64,000 nucleotides of DNA from positions 60,568 through 124,567 of the forward strand of contig JAMPXB010000009.1 in NCBI GenBank assembly GCA_023701435.1, read 5' to 3'. Source of the stretch: Bacteriovoracaceae bacterium (GTDB lineage Bacteria > Bdellovibrionota > Bacteriovoracia > Bacteriovoracales > Bacteriovoracaceae). The notes beneath the pieces are model-generated. The model searched no databases and had not been told where the DNA came from. It worked only from the letters and a program-made list of their open reading frames with translations. This document shows positions 35,615 to 44,148 of this stretch, one piece after another; within the stretch, counting starts at the first letter, position 1, and each line of letters starts with the position of its first letter. The position numbers and the translations under genes were made by a program.

Positions 35615-37894
35615 GTGAGAAAAGAAAGTAAAGTTCTAATCCTTTTAGCTCTCCTGATGACTAATACTTCACCTGTGCTGGCACAGGAGGATCTTAGTGA
35701 TGAGGACCTGCAATCTTTACTCAATGAAAACCAGGCCCCCATAGAAGAAGTTAAGGAAGTGTCTGAGCCTCCTCAGGATACGCCGGCCTTAAGTGAGCCT
35801 ATTTCTTCTGAGACTGTTGATCTTGATACTCTCGAGCCACTAACTGAAGAACCATCAACACTAGAAGCACTTGAAGCGGGAAGTTCTCCGGAAGGTGCTG
35901 TTTCTAGTCCTGAAACTTTTGAATCGATTCAACCGACAGCAGAAGAGCCGACAACGACGGAATCGACACCGTCAGAACCGATAGAGACGGTCGAAAAAAC
36001 CGATGATCTGGAAAGCATCAAAACCGATTTAAGTGAAGAAGCTCCAGTCACTGAAACGGCAAAAGAAGAGACTGCTCCGGTTCCGACAACTGTTCAAGGT
36101 GACACGGACGCAGAGCCGGCAATCTTTGACGTGGGCCGTGAAGAAAGAGAACTTCTGACGATTGCCAAAAACATTAACGGCCAGATTTCTGATACCGAAT
36201 GGAACGAAGTGGCCACAGCTGCCAAAGCTGAAACTTATACTGTTGTTAAAGATGACTGGTTGTTTAAAATTTCCCGCAGAATTTTTGGTACTGGTCACTA
36301 TTATCCAAAGATATGGTCCCTGAACTCATTTATCACCAACCCACACTTCATTGAGCCGGGGATGGTTTTGTCTTTTACTACCGGTAGTGGTTCCCAGGCC
36401 CCTGAAGTTAAGCTTGGTACATTTACTGAAGATGAGATCAATGCAGTTCCTGGATCAATTGGAAACATGAATGCTGCCGATCTGACTAATTTTGGTGAAG
36501 ACGCCCGACCACCTTGGGTTGATGAAAAATCAAATCTTGAAAAACAAGGCGTGTTTTTTCAGTATGCCTCTGAAGAAACCATGGATGATTTGGCCAAAGA
36601 AGGAGAAGAGGCGCTTAATCGTGAATACGAAAATTACGATCCTCCGAAAAGCGATTTTGATATCATCTTGCCAAAGAATTACGATGCTTCAGGCTTTGAT
36701 AAAAACTCAAAAATTTTCTATTCATTTAAAGAAGGGTTCTATCTCAGTACTTTTATCTCGACCAATATCGTTCAGGACTTCGGTTCCATCGTAAATGGGC
36801 CGGATGAAAATATCTTTTTCACAAAATTAGACAAGGCCTATGTTCAGTTTGATGAGACCATGAACGTTCTGCCAGGTGACATGTTCTCAGTTTACTCATC
36901 TGGTGGAAAAGTTAAGCATGATAATTCCGACCGCGAAGGCTATAAGTATTCCATCGTGGGACAAATTAAGCTTATCCGCAAAATCCAAAACAAGTGGGAA
37001 GTTGAATTCGTCGAAGTGGCAGGAACTCCTCAGCGCGGTGACCGCATTACTGCATACACTCCAAAAATCGAACGTATTACCCGCACTCATAACTCACGCT
37101 TGATTGAAGCAGCCATTCTCTCTACCTTCCAGCCAATGCAAACCATTTTAGGTTTCGGCGACGTGGTTTACCTGGACCGCGGTCGTGCTGATGGTGTGGA
37201 GATGGGTAACGTTTTTGAAGTCTATGGCTTCAAAGATCGCCTCACTAATAAAAATATCACTGACCAGCCAACCTATAAGCTGGGCGAACTGACGATCATC
37301 ACCCTGACCGATAACTTCGCCACCGCCTTGGTCAATAAATCGAGCCGCGACTTCTATGCCGGTGACATTGCCATTACCAAGACCAAAGATGCCCAGATGC
37401 GCGAGGCCCGTGCTAAAGAGGCCAAGCTAAGCGGTGAAAAAGAACTCATGGGCGGCAAGGCCCTAGAAGAGCTTGATGTTGAACTCAACCTCGAGAACCT
37501 AAACGACGACCTCTTAAAGCAGGCCGATAAGATCCAGCTGACCGAAGATGAGCTCGCTGAACTTGAACGTCAGGAAAGAGAGAAGTCCGTCATAAAAGAC
37601 TCTGAGCGCGACCTTAAGGCCCTTGAGCGCCTTGAAAACGAAATCGAACAGGCCGAAACTATCCTGAACGACGCTAAACTCGACGAAGACAAGCTTCTTG
37701 AGAACGAGAACCTTAACGAGATCGAGCAGAAGCGCAAGAATATCGACCAGGACTCTCTGGACGAGATCGAAGAGAACCTCGGTAAGCGCTATATCGACGA
37801 AGACCTGAACTCGAAGGACAACCCATACGGCTTAACTGAGTTCGATGTGGAAGAGATTGACGAGCTTCTGAACGTTGAGAAGAAAGAACAGTAG
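35615..37894 (+). CDS. Large exported LysM-domain protein
   Basis: 759 residues, GTG start. Signal peptide cleaved after VLA (about residue 23), then about 170 residues of acidic Pro/Thr/Ser/Glu-rich spacer, then one LysM domain (about 208-257, YTVVKDDWLFKISRRIFG...YPKIWSLN) that binds peptidoglycan. A middle globular part (about 320-590) is rich in strands, and the last 150 residues are highly charged helix (Glu, Asp, Lys, Leu, Asn). It probably bridges cell wall and an envelope structure. The lipoprotein just upstream is a likely partner. Codon choice changes strongly in the last third, toward C-ending codons. Confidence 0.8.
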   Translation: MRKESKVLILLALLMTNTSPVLAQEDLSDEDLQSLLNENQAPIEEVKEVSEPPQDTPALSEPISSETVDLDTLEPLTEEPSTLEALEAGSSPEGAVSSPETFESIQPTAEEPTTTESTPSEPIETVEKTDDLESIKTDLSEEAPVTETAKEETAPVPTTVQGDTDAEPAIFDVGREERELLTIAKNINGQISDTEWNEVATAAKAETYTVVKDDWLFKISRRIFGTGHYYPKIWSLNSFITNPHFIEPGMVLSFTTGSGSQAPEVKLGTFTEDEINAVPGSIGNMNAADLTNFGEDARPPWVDEKSNLEKQGVFFQYASEETMDDLAKEGEEALNREYENYDPPKSDFDIILPKNYDASGFDKNSKIFYSFKEGFYLSTFISTNIVQDFGSIVNGPDENIFFTKLDKAYVQFDETMNVLPGDMFSVYSSGGKVKHDNSDREGYKYSIVGQIKLIRKIQNKWEVEFVEVAGTPQRGDRITAYTPKIERITRTHNSRLIEAAILSTFQPMQTILGFGDVVYLDRGRADGVEMGNVFEVYGFKDRLTNKNITDQPTYKLGELTIITLTDNFATALVNKSSRDFYAGDIAITKTKDAQMREARAKEAKLSGEKELMGGKALEELDVELNLENLNDDLLKQADKIQLTEDELAELERQEREKSVIKDSERDLKALERLENEIEQAETILNDAKLDEDKLLENENLNEIEQKRKNIDQDSLDEIEENLGKRYIDEDLNSKDNPYGLTEFDVEEIDELLNVEKKEQ

Positions 37895-37909
37895 ATCCAA
37901 GATCAATAG

Positions 37910-37943
37910 GGGGGACAGGTTACGGCCTGTCCCCGTCATTTTT
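37910..37943 (+). terminator. Terminator after the LysM gene
   Basis: GGGGACAGG and CCTGTCCCC form a nine-base-pair stem with loop TTACGG, followed by GTCATTTTT. It closes the lipoprotein-LysM unit before the tRNA. Confidence 0.85.
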
Positions 37944-38016
37944 AGCAAATTTTCACAGCGTTAAATCATAATGTTTTTGCCAAGAAGCTGGTGGGTAGGG
38001 TAGATTATTAGGCAAC

Positions 38017-38093
38017 GCACCCTTAGCTCAGCTGGATAGAGTAGTTGGCTTCGAACCAATTGGTCGGGAGTTCGAATCTCTCAGGGTGCGCCA
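38017..38093 (+). tRNA. tRNA-Arg (anticodon TCG), integration target
   Basis: 77 bases: acceptor GCACCCT/AGGGTGC, D arm GCTC/GAGT, anticodon stem GTTGG/CCAAT with loop CTTCGAA (anticodon TCG), T arm GGGAG/CTCTC with loop TTCGAAT, discriminator G and encoded CCA. The 3' end (AGGGTGCGCCATTCTT, 38083-38098) is the shared core of repeats found at 52.76, 54.03 and 55.10 kb, so the tRNA is the attachment site of the accessory region. The tRNA stays intact after integration. Most of its antisense strand is also the end of the recombinase gene. Confidence 0.96.
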
Positions 38094-39644
38094 TTCTTTA
38101 TTTCCCTTCATTTCCTTCAATATTCTAAATGGTTTTTTCAAATCATAACGGATATTTGAGCCATCTAAAATGGGGTTCGAGAGTATCATATCCAGTACTT
38201 TCTTCTTCTCAGCGGGAGACTGTGAAATCCACAGTAATTTCGCATTCCTGGCCAGTTCGAGAACAGATTGGACGGTTTCAATTACTGCAGAGGTCAAGCT
38301 AAGCTGAAGTACTTCAATTTGATCAGTGATGCTTTTTCGGTCAGCACGAATTCTTTTCAACTTGGATTCAAAAAGCTCTTGGTCAATTTCACCATCAAGT
38401 CTCATGTTAAGAAGTTTGTCCTCTTTAATTTGAAGAGCTACCTCTTCTTGCTTAAAAAGTTCGATTTGTTTCTTAGTAGTAGCGTGAGCTTTAGTTTCGA
38501 TTTGGTTAAGTGCCTGGGATATATCCTTGGCTAATTCTGGAGGGATACTAATATCATCTAACGCTGATCCCAGTTGTATCCAAATCTGATCATTTGTAAC
38601 ATTCATACCACGCATCGAAGCGTGGACCTTCTTACCATTAGTACAATGATAAAGATGATACGTCTTAGTTTCATTAGTACTTCTAATAAGTTTTTTCTTT
38701 GGATCATAGACGACATGACAACCACAAATACATTTAAGCCACCCTCCTGTAAGGGTGGTATAATCAGAGTTTTCTCTTTTAATGGTACAGCCTCTCAATC
38801 CTAAGGATTGATCGACTTTAGTTAAAAGATCCCTCGGTACAAAAACTTCATGCTTACCTTTGTACTGTCGGAGTTGCCAAATAAAATCACCTCTATAAAA
38901 GGGATGCTTTAATCTTTTATGAATGGCAGTTGCTGTATAACTTTTGAGCTTCTTGGGTGGAATTAGATTTTCAGATACAATTTGTTCACGAATTCGATCA
39001 AAAGATAAGCCCTGAGCTCTTAGTTCAAATTCACGTAATACAATCTTTTGATTATTCATATTTGGATCAGGGATAATTGTTGAGCCACGACTTTTAACTT
39101 TTCCAGTTTCTGGATCAATTGGCTTCTGAAGAGCATAACCTAGTGGTGGATTATTGCTTGGATACCAACCATTTTCAGCTTTTTTATTCATTCCTTCAGA
39201 AACCTTGGTTTTAAGATTCCGAATAAATTGTCTTGCCATTATTCCTGAAAAACTTCTAGTAAGAAAATCAGAGTCAGGTGAATCCCTGTGGAGGATAGAG
39301 TTTTCTTTAACATAATGGATATTGAAAATACCTTTCAATACTTTATCCTCATTTTCCTCTAAGTCAGTAAAGTTTCGCGATTCTCTATCAAACATGTAAA
39401 AGACAATATTGCCGATACGATTCTTTTCAGCGTAACGGATAGCTTCTTTATACTTAGTTCTATCTTTTGAACTTTTAGCACTTTCGATAATGTTAAATTC
39501 TTTCTCAATTATAAGCCCAAGCCTTTTACAATATCCTCTTATACTATCTTTTTGAATATCTGGAGACAGTCCATCAGACTGCCTCCCGCTACTGATACGT
39601 ATTACAGATATTGCATTTTTATTCATGTAAAATATTTGATTCAT
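38028..39644 (-). CDS. Large serine recombinase (integrase) of the element
   Basis: 538 residues. N-terminal resolvase domain with the nucleophile in VIRISSGRQSDG, then a recombinase domain (ENGWYPSNNPPLGYALQKP), a zinc-ribbon (WLKCICGCHVVYD...HCTN) and a coiled-coil arm (about 400-480), the layout of phage-type serine integrases. It would catalyse attP x attB recombination. The last 22 or so codons lie inside the tRNA and read RDSNSRPIGSKPTTLSS, an antisense-tRNA tail. The natural tail in the circular element should differ. It lies two bases after a small gene and in one operon with the SF3 helicase gene. Confidence 0.92.
   Translation of the reverse strand: MNQIFYMNKNAISVIRISSGRQSDGLSPDIQKDSIRGYCKRLGLIIEKEFNIIESAKSSKDRTKYKEAIRYAEKNRIGNIVFYMFDRESRNFTDLEENEDKVLKGIFNIHYVKENSILHRDSPDSDFLTRSFSGIMARQFIRNLKTKVSEGMNKKAENGWYPSNNPPLGYALQKPIDPETGKVKSRGSTIIPDPNMNNQKIVLREFELRAQGLSFDRIREQIVSENLIPPKKLKSYTATAIHKRLKHPFYRGDFIWQLRQYKGKHEVFVPRDLLTKVDQSLGLRGCTIKRENSDYTTLTGGWLKCICGCHVVYDPKKKLIRSTNETKTYHLYHCTNGKKVHASMRGMNVTNDQIWIQLGSALDDISIPPELAKDISQALNQIETKAHATTKKQIELFKQEEVALQIKEDKLLNMRLDGEIDQELFESKLKRIRADRKSITDQIEVLQLSLTSAVIETVQSVLELARNAKLLWISQSPAEKKKVLDMILSNPILDGSNIRYDLKKPFRILKEMKGNKEWRTLRDSNSRPIGSKPTTLSS
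38083..38098 (+). repeat. Attachment core, left copy (attL)
   Basis: AGGGTGCGCCATTCTT: the 3' acceptor strand, CCA and five further bases of tRNA-Arg. The identical 16-mer is at 52759-52774, 15 of these bases (GGTGCGCCATTCTT plus T) recur at 54025-54039, and 15 of 16 match at 55098-55113, all in the same orientation. Confidence 0.85.
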
Positions 39645-39646
39645 AA

Positions 39647-39808
39647 TTACTCCAAATCTTGTTGTATCTTTTTATCGGATAATTTCAACGAATTATTTGG
39701 TTCGAGATTATCTACTAGGGTGTCAGCTGCATCCCTCGTAGCTTTTAACCAGAAGAAAAAAAATAATAAGGCCCTATAGTCTTCCTCGTTTAATTTTTCG
39801 GTGTACAT
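39647..39808 (-). CDS. Small protein between helicase and integrase
   Basis: 53 residues (MYTEKLNEEDYRALLFFFFW...). Its ATG overlaps the stop of the helicase gene by one base (TAATG), with AGGGGTG as ribosome site, and its stop is two bases before the integrase ATG; this tight packing is the main support. The sequence is acidic/amphipathic with a short aromatic hydrophobic run (LLFFFFWL). It may be a recombination directionality factor or an integrase cofactor, judged by position only. It contains a 13-base match (39712-39724, + strand) to the right attachment arm. Confidence 0.6.
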   Translation of the reverse strand: MYTEKLNEEDYRALLFFFFWLKATRDAADTLVDNLEPNNSLKLSDKKIQQDLE

Positions 39809-41280
39809 TAATCACCCCTTTTCGGATCATGTAATAAATTTTGTCCGAAAGATAGTGTCATCTGTGACAGTTTGAGAGCATGTGACACGTGGGATGAGGT
39901 GTTGCTCGCCCTTAATACTGCTTCCTCTACTGGATCATCTTTTATGTATCTCAGGCCGTAGTAAACATGGACTCTTTTTTTATTTCTACGTACAGCGTTC
40001 TCACTGGCATAAACTTTCGAATTAAAATAGCTAATAACGTTCTTGGAAAATTCACCCGAGTCAATTGACCTGTATCCATTCTCCCGACAGAATGCTTTAT
40101 AACGTTGATAAAGCTCAGGCTTTGCGATGTCTGATTCTCTGTCTGGCACAACTGTTTCTTTTAGAAAGATTTTGAAAGGATTTGAATCATGGTCATAAGC
40201 ATTTACGGCTTCCTTAACTTCAAAAGGGATATGGAATTTCTTATTAATTGTTAATCGGTTCAAGCCCTCAAGTGCCCAATTGAAAATTCCAGGCAATTCA
40301 GGATTCCAGAACTCTTCTTTTTTATAATTCGTATTTTGTTTGGCTGGATCAAGAAATTGTCTATTAAGTGTGATTACTAACAACCTTCTAGTTGTTCCAT
40401 TGGAGTCATCGTCAAATCTGGGCAAATGATTACAGGCATACATAAGCTTGGCTGTTGCTTTAAAAACATAAGCTGTTTTATATTTCTGTTTTGCATAAAA
40501 ATAACCCCCACTAGTAAAGTCCTTTACACTGGCCGCTGGTAGCAAAGTCCCCTTGGCGACTTCGTCAGCCATATTTACAAGTTTTCCCTCTGTTTCTATT
40601 ATTGAATATTGGTCTCTGAAAAGGTCTTCAAGTCGAACCGATGAAACGTTGTGTTTCCCAAGGAGTAATCTTGTTATAAGCAATAATACGCTTTTTCCGT
40701 TAGCTCCAATCCCATGAAGTAACATTAGGACTTCAAGGTCTGTTCTGCTGGTTAGGCAATAGCCAAGCCATTCTTGGAACAGCAAGACTTTTTCAGGTTC
40801 GAGTATTTCATTAATCAATTTCAAAAATATAGGACAAGAGCTACGGGGCTCATAATTATAAGGCAGCACATGAGTACATAGGAATTTATGAGAGTGAGGA
40901 AGACGTATTATAGAAACAGTCTGTGGAGAATGATCCATTCTAAGAATGCCATTTTCCATTGGGAAATAAGTAATATTCGGATCGGTTTTCACTCCAAGAT
41001 AAGTTCCTGGTACATAGTCGACGACCTCGCATTTGGCTTGTAAGTTTTTGATAAAATAATTTACAACTGAATCGCGGCTGTCTGGTAGAAAAGCTGGATT
41101 ATTTTGGATAAATCTCAGAACGTGACGATGAAAGAAGTCTGAATCTTGCTTTACCCACTTCTTCCCATCATGAATATAAAAGTTACCATTGAAAAAATTT
41201 AACCTGCGGGAACCATCGGGTGTCACGTAGCCATTAAGTTGGAGAAACTCCAAACATTTATCACCAGCGTTTGTACTCAT
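39808..41280 (-). CDS. SF3 helicase/primase of P4/D5 type
   Basis: 490 residues. A D5_N-like N-terminal half leads into a superfamily 3 helicase: Walker A GIGANGKSVLLL, Walker B region ETEGKLVNMADEV, motif C KLMYACNHLPRF and the Arg finger in GTTRRLLVI. Such proteins open the origin and start replication in P4-like satellites, phages and integrative plasmids. The archaeo-eukaryotic primase half of the fusion is missing, so priming would be by a host or unlinked enzyme. It starts inside the end of a 29-codon leader ORF and leads the operon with the integrase. Confidence 0.85.
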   Translation of the reverse strand: MSTNAGDKCLEFLQLNGYVTPDGSRRLNFFNGNFYIHDGKKWVKQDSDFFHRHVLRFIQNNPAFLPDSRDSVVNYFIKNLQAKCEVVDYVPGTYLGVKTDPNITYFPMENGILRMDHSPQTVSIIRLPHSHKFLCTHVLPYNYEPRSSCPIFLKLINEILEPEKVLLFQEWLGYCLTSRTDLEVLMLLHGIGANGKSVLLLITRLLLGKHNVSSVRLEDLFRDQYSIIETEGKLVNMADEVAKGTLLPAASVKDFTSGGYFYAKQKYKTAYVFKATAKLMYACNHLPRFDDDSNGTTRRLLVITLNRQFLDPAKQNTNYKKEEFWNPELPGIFNWALEGLNRLTINKKFHIPFEVKEAVNAYDHDSNPFKIFLKETVVPDRESDIAKPELYQRYKAFCRENGYRSIDSGEFSKNVISYFNSKVYASENAVRRNKKRVHVYYGLRYIKDDPVEEAVLRASNTSSHVSHALKLSQMTLSFGQNLLHDPKRGD

Positions 41281-41366
41281 TGTACACCTCTGAGATCACA
41301 GGGCCTGCATTTGAGAATGTAGTTAGGTTTTAAGAGACGAGAACGTAACAGATCTGCCAAAGGCAT
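41277..41366 (-). CDS. 29-codon leader ORF before the helicase
   Basis: MPLADLLRSRLLKPNYILKC then RPCDLRGVQ. The ATG has an excellent AAGGAG ribosome site and the stop overlaps the helicase ATG in ATGA, while the helicase start has no strong site of its own. It is therefore probably a translated leader that couples helicase synthesis. The CRPC pair could bind metal, which would make it a small zinc-knuckle peptide. Confidence 0.5.
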   Translation of the reverse strand: MPLADLLRSRLLKPNYILKCRPCDLRGVQ

Positions 41367-41906
41367 AAAGCACTCCTTATGTGTAATAATTGGGATCTGC
41401 TAAGCAGCTCAGGCTAGCAGCAATCAATTATCACCAGAAGAAGTCTTATTCTTAGACTGCGAAGGTTAGGGTATCGCTGAGGTGTGACTCCTCAAAAAGC
41501 AGACCACATCAAGGACTAGCGTCATACATCGATTCAAGGCGTAAGATTTTTCACTTACAGGTTATGGACAATAACCTTGAAACGGCATCCTTGGGGCCAC
41601 CCGCTTACTATCAGTACTGGTAAAAATATCGGGTGGATCTTCATCGAAGATGTCACGGTCGTCAAGACTGGAGTTCGAAATTACCTGGATAACTGATATA
41701 AACTCTTAAAAAACTGGCACTTGCCCCGACCCCAAATGGATACCCCCCATCTCAGAAATAAAAAAACAAAAATTTGAAAACTCAAAATAGCAACTTTTCT
41801 TAGTGCAGACCTAGATGACGAATCTGGAACAGGATTCCTTACCACCCTTCCGTTCGAGGTGGCGGGGTCCGATCCCAGAGGGTTTCATCAATCAAATGGA
41901 GGTTCT
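41367..41906. other. 540-base noncoding region, candidate replication origin
   Basis: No supportable gene. It lies between the divergent helicase and 434-residue protein genes. It contains several inverted repeats: AGGTTAT/ATAACCT at 41559-41577, GTAAG/CTTAC at 41541-41558 and CCACCCG/CGGGTGG around 41598-41636, plus an A-rich tract near 41757-41790. In satellites the origin often lies beside the SF3 helicase gene, so an origin or its control RNA is plausible but not shown. Confidence 0.35.
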
Positions 41907-43211
41907 ATGAGTTCGGAAAAGAAAGTTTCGGAGGTTCAACAGGCTTTTGAGTTCAATGAAGAGCATAATCAGTACATGAATGATTCAGATGAGGAGTTTC
42001 TCACGCTGCTGGAAGAGGTTCTTGCAGAAGTTTTTGTACAGCACGAAGATGAAGAGTCTTATGTTCATCTAGAAGGCCAATCAATTTATTTCCTAGGGGA
42101 CGAAAAAGAAATTTCTTCAATTGAGAAGTATGACCAAATGTCTCTAGATGAAGGCTCTCCTGCTACTGAGGACTTTGATACTTTAGCCATTATCGCAGAT
42201 GAATACTTTAAAAAGCCTGCATCATACTCAACAGGAGAAGTTATTGAGGAGGTGGAATGTTTCATTACAGGATTTATTCAGCTATACGCAGGAGATAAAT
42301 TCGATGTTAGAGGAAATATGATTACCCATTGGAAATCAACTAAGGAAAAGATTGTAATACATCTAAACGAACTGTACGAGCCAGAGCGTATCATCTCGTT
42401 GGTTGAATCAAAAGGGTTCAAATGGTCTAACATTGTTCGTGTAATTTTCTATGGGCACCCACTTGCAGAGATCATCGGAAGTAAGTTCTATGAACGTTCC
42501 GAGAGTCGTGAGTTAGTCGTGTGGGATGAGAAATATCCTGGAATTTTACTGGCAGTTCCTGAGTATGAGGACACAGAAGCCCACTGTCCAAGTACCTTTG
42601 AAATAGTTAACTCAGAGATACAGAATTCGATTCTTACAGGTAGTGCTGTAAACTTCCACCGTTCCACTATAGGTCACTGGCAAATGACCCTTGGAAGAAT
42701 TGAAGAAATGGAGCAAGAGGAGCTAGAGAGCAGAACTCTTTTACAATTTACAAGGAGAGAGAAAAGAAATGTGAAATCCCAGAATACTTTCAAGGATCGG
42801 TATTCCGAAGGAAGACTGACCATTAATGGATTAAATGATGGTTCTTTAAAACTGGATTCGATCTTCGAACTAAGCACATCCGTTCTAGAAGATATTCTAT
42901 TCCTGGCTGAAAAATGCTCAATGAGATTAGAGATCGCTAATCACTACCATCAGATTAGGTCTCTTTATATAAGGAACAAACTGAAAGAGCATCTTGAATC
43001 TAACTCACCTGCGATGAAGACAATTCAGAGTATTAACCAAGGAGAAATCGTTGAGATTCACCTGCTCTCTGAACAAGAGCTTAAATCTATCTTTGATATT
43101 CTTTGGGGTAACATTGGTATCAGGATTATAGAGTCTAGGAAGGACATCTATTTAGCCATGAAAGATCGTTTACTCCGTTTTAGATCTCGCAAACTACGCA
43201 GTCCTGCGTAG
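41907..43211 (+). CDS. Hypothetical element protein
   Basis: 434 residues from the ATG at 41907 (GGAGG four bases upstream). An acidic N-terminus (EEHNQYMNDSDEEFLTLLEE) precedes an alpha/beta body with no signal peptide or membrane helix, and the C-terminus is basic (LLRFRSRKLRSPA), suggesting nucleic-acid contact. It is divergent from the helicase across the putative origin, a position often held by replication or copy-control proteins. No family recognised. Confidence 0.65.
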   Translation: MSSEKKVSEVQQAFEFNEEHNQYMNDSDEEFLTLLEEVLAEVFVQHEDEESYVHLEGQSIYFLGDEKEISSIEKYDQMSLDEGSPATEDFDTLAIIADEYFKKPASYSTGEVIEEVECFITGFIQLYAGDKFDVRGNMITHWKSTKEKIVIHLNELYEPERIISLVESKGFKWSNIVRVIFYGHPLAEIIGSKFYERSESRELVVWDEKYPGILLAVPEYEDTEAHCPSTFEIVNSEIQNSILTGSAVNFHRSTIGHWQMTLGRIEEMEQEELESRTLLQFTRREKRNVKSQNTFKDRYSEGRLTINGLNDGSLKLDSIFELSTSVLEDILFLAEKCSMRLEIANHYHQIRSLYIRNKLKEHLESNSPAMKTIQSINQGEIVEIHLLSEQELKSIFDILWGNIGIRIIESRKDIYLAMKDRLLRFRSRKLRSPA

Positions 43212-43218
43212 GAACTCC

Positions 43219-43312
43219 AGCTAACGCTTCCGTTTGCTAATGCAAGTAACAAGGGTGCTAACGCTCCCTTAAAGACTCATCCTAACGGATGGCTGGATAC
43301 TAACGTATTTAT
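43219..43312 (+). repeat. CTAACG repeats, iteron-like
   Basis: CTAACG occurs at 43221, 43258, 43282 and 43300, with the variant CTAATG at 43237, all on the same strand, in the gap between the 434-residue protein and the resolvase. Spacing is irregular. Possible binding sites of a replication or regulatory protein. Confidence 0.4.
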
Positions 43313-43316
43313 TCTT

Positions 43317-43343
43317 GGGGTAGTCGTGCCTCACGGCTACTCC
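43317..43343 (+). terminator. Hairpin upstream of the resolvase gene
   Basis: GGGGTAGTCGTG and CACGGCTACTCC pair over 12 positions (two G-T wobbles) around loop CCT. There is no T run after it, so it is either a weak terminator for the upstream gene or an RNA structure in the resolvase leader. Confidence 0.45.
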
Positions 43344-43369
43344 AATTCATTTTAACAAGGAAGAACAAA

Positions 43370-43972
43370 ATGAAAGCAGCTATCTACTCACGTGTATCAA
43401 CAGATAAACAACAAACAGGACTTGAATCACAAAGGAGGGCACTGGAAGAGTATTGCCGTTTAAAAGGGATTGCTGATTACGAAGTCTTTGAGGACTTCGC
43501 TACTTCTGGTTCTCTGAATTCTAGACCACAGCTTGATCTGATGATGGCTAAAGTTCGATCAAAAGAAATCAATCTTGTTATCGTTCATTCATTCAGTAGA
43601 TTTGCTAGGTCTACTTCCTTTCTAATTAACTCCCTTGAGGAATTCGGCTGTTTAGGTTGTGGGTTCGTTTCAATCACAGAGAACATAGATCTTTCAACTC
43701 CTATCGGTAAGGCGGTTTTCACAATTATCTCTGCAATTGCAGCATTAGAGCGCGATCTTGTGAGATTAAGGGTTTTAACAGGGCTCGAAAACGCCAGGGC
43801 CAACGGTAAACAACTCGGAAGGCCTAGAAAGCTCCAATACGACTTAATAGTTACCCTTAAAGCTGAAGGTTATACTCACAGAGAGATTTCAAAGATGCTT
43901 GGAATAGGTAACGGTTCCGTTGGAAGAGCTTTAAAAAAGTCTGGACCTAAAATCCCAGACACCGAACATTAA
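43370..43972 (+). CDS. Small serine resolvase/invertase
   Basis: 200 residues, the size of Tn3 resolvase/Gin. Nucleophile in YSRVSTDKQ, then the catalytic Arg-rich VIVHSFSRFARS, the long E-helix (KAVFTIISAIAALERDLVRL) and a C-terminal helix-turn-helix (YTHREISKMLGIGNGSVGRALKK). It would resolve dimers or invert a segment of the element. AAGGAAGAAC precedes the ATG. A 14-base palindrome starts at its stop and may be part of its target. Confidence 0.92.
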   Translation: MKAAIYSRVSTDKQQTGLESQRRALEEYCRLKGIADYEVFEDFATSGSLNSRPQLDLMMAKVRSKEINLVIVHSFSRFARSTSFLINSLEEFGCLGCGFVSITENIDLSTPIGKAVFTIISAIAALERDLVRLRVLTGLENARANGKQLGRPRKLQYDLIVTLKAEGYTHREISKMLGIGNGSVGRALKKSGPKIPDTEH

Positions 43973-43985
43973 GGTCTATAGACCT
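43972..43985. promoter_or_regulatory. 14-base palindrome after the resolvase gene
   Basis: AGGTCTATAGACCT, a perfect palindrome overlapping the resolvase stop. It could be a dimer-binding operator or part of a resolution site. Confidence 0.35.
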
Positions 43986-44148
43986 ATCAAACCGTAATCA
44001 ATTGTTTTCGGAACATTTCGCTTGTTTGGATGAACTTGAATGATCCGTTCGACAAAGTGAATATGTTGAAGTTCATTTCAAATTCTAGCCGATATTCAAG
44101 TGTAGGCTTTTTTTATATCACAGGTCCTTACGTAATAAGGAGACACTT

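Noticed and set aside
41820..41890. tRNA-like T arm (GGGGTCCGATCCC)
   Set aside because: No acceptor, D or anticodon stem could be paired around it.
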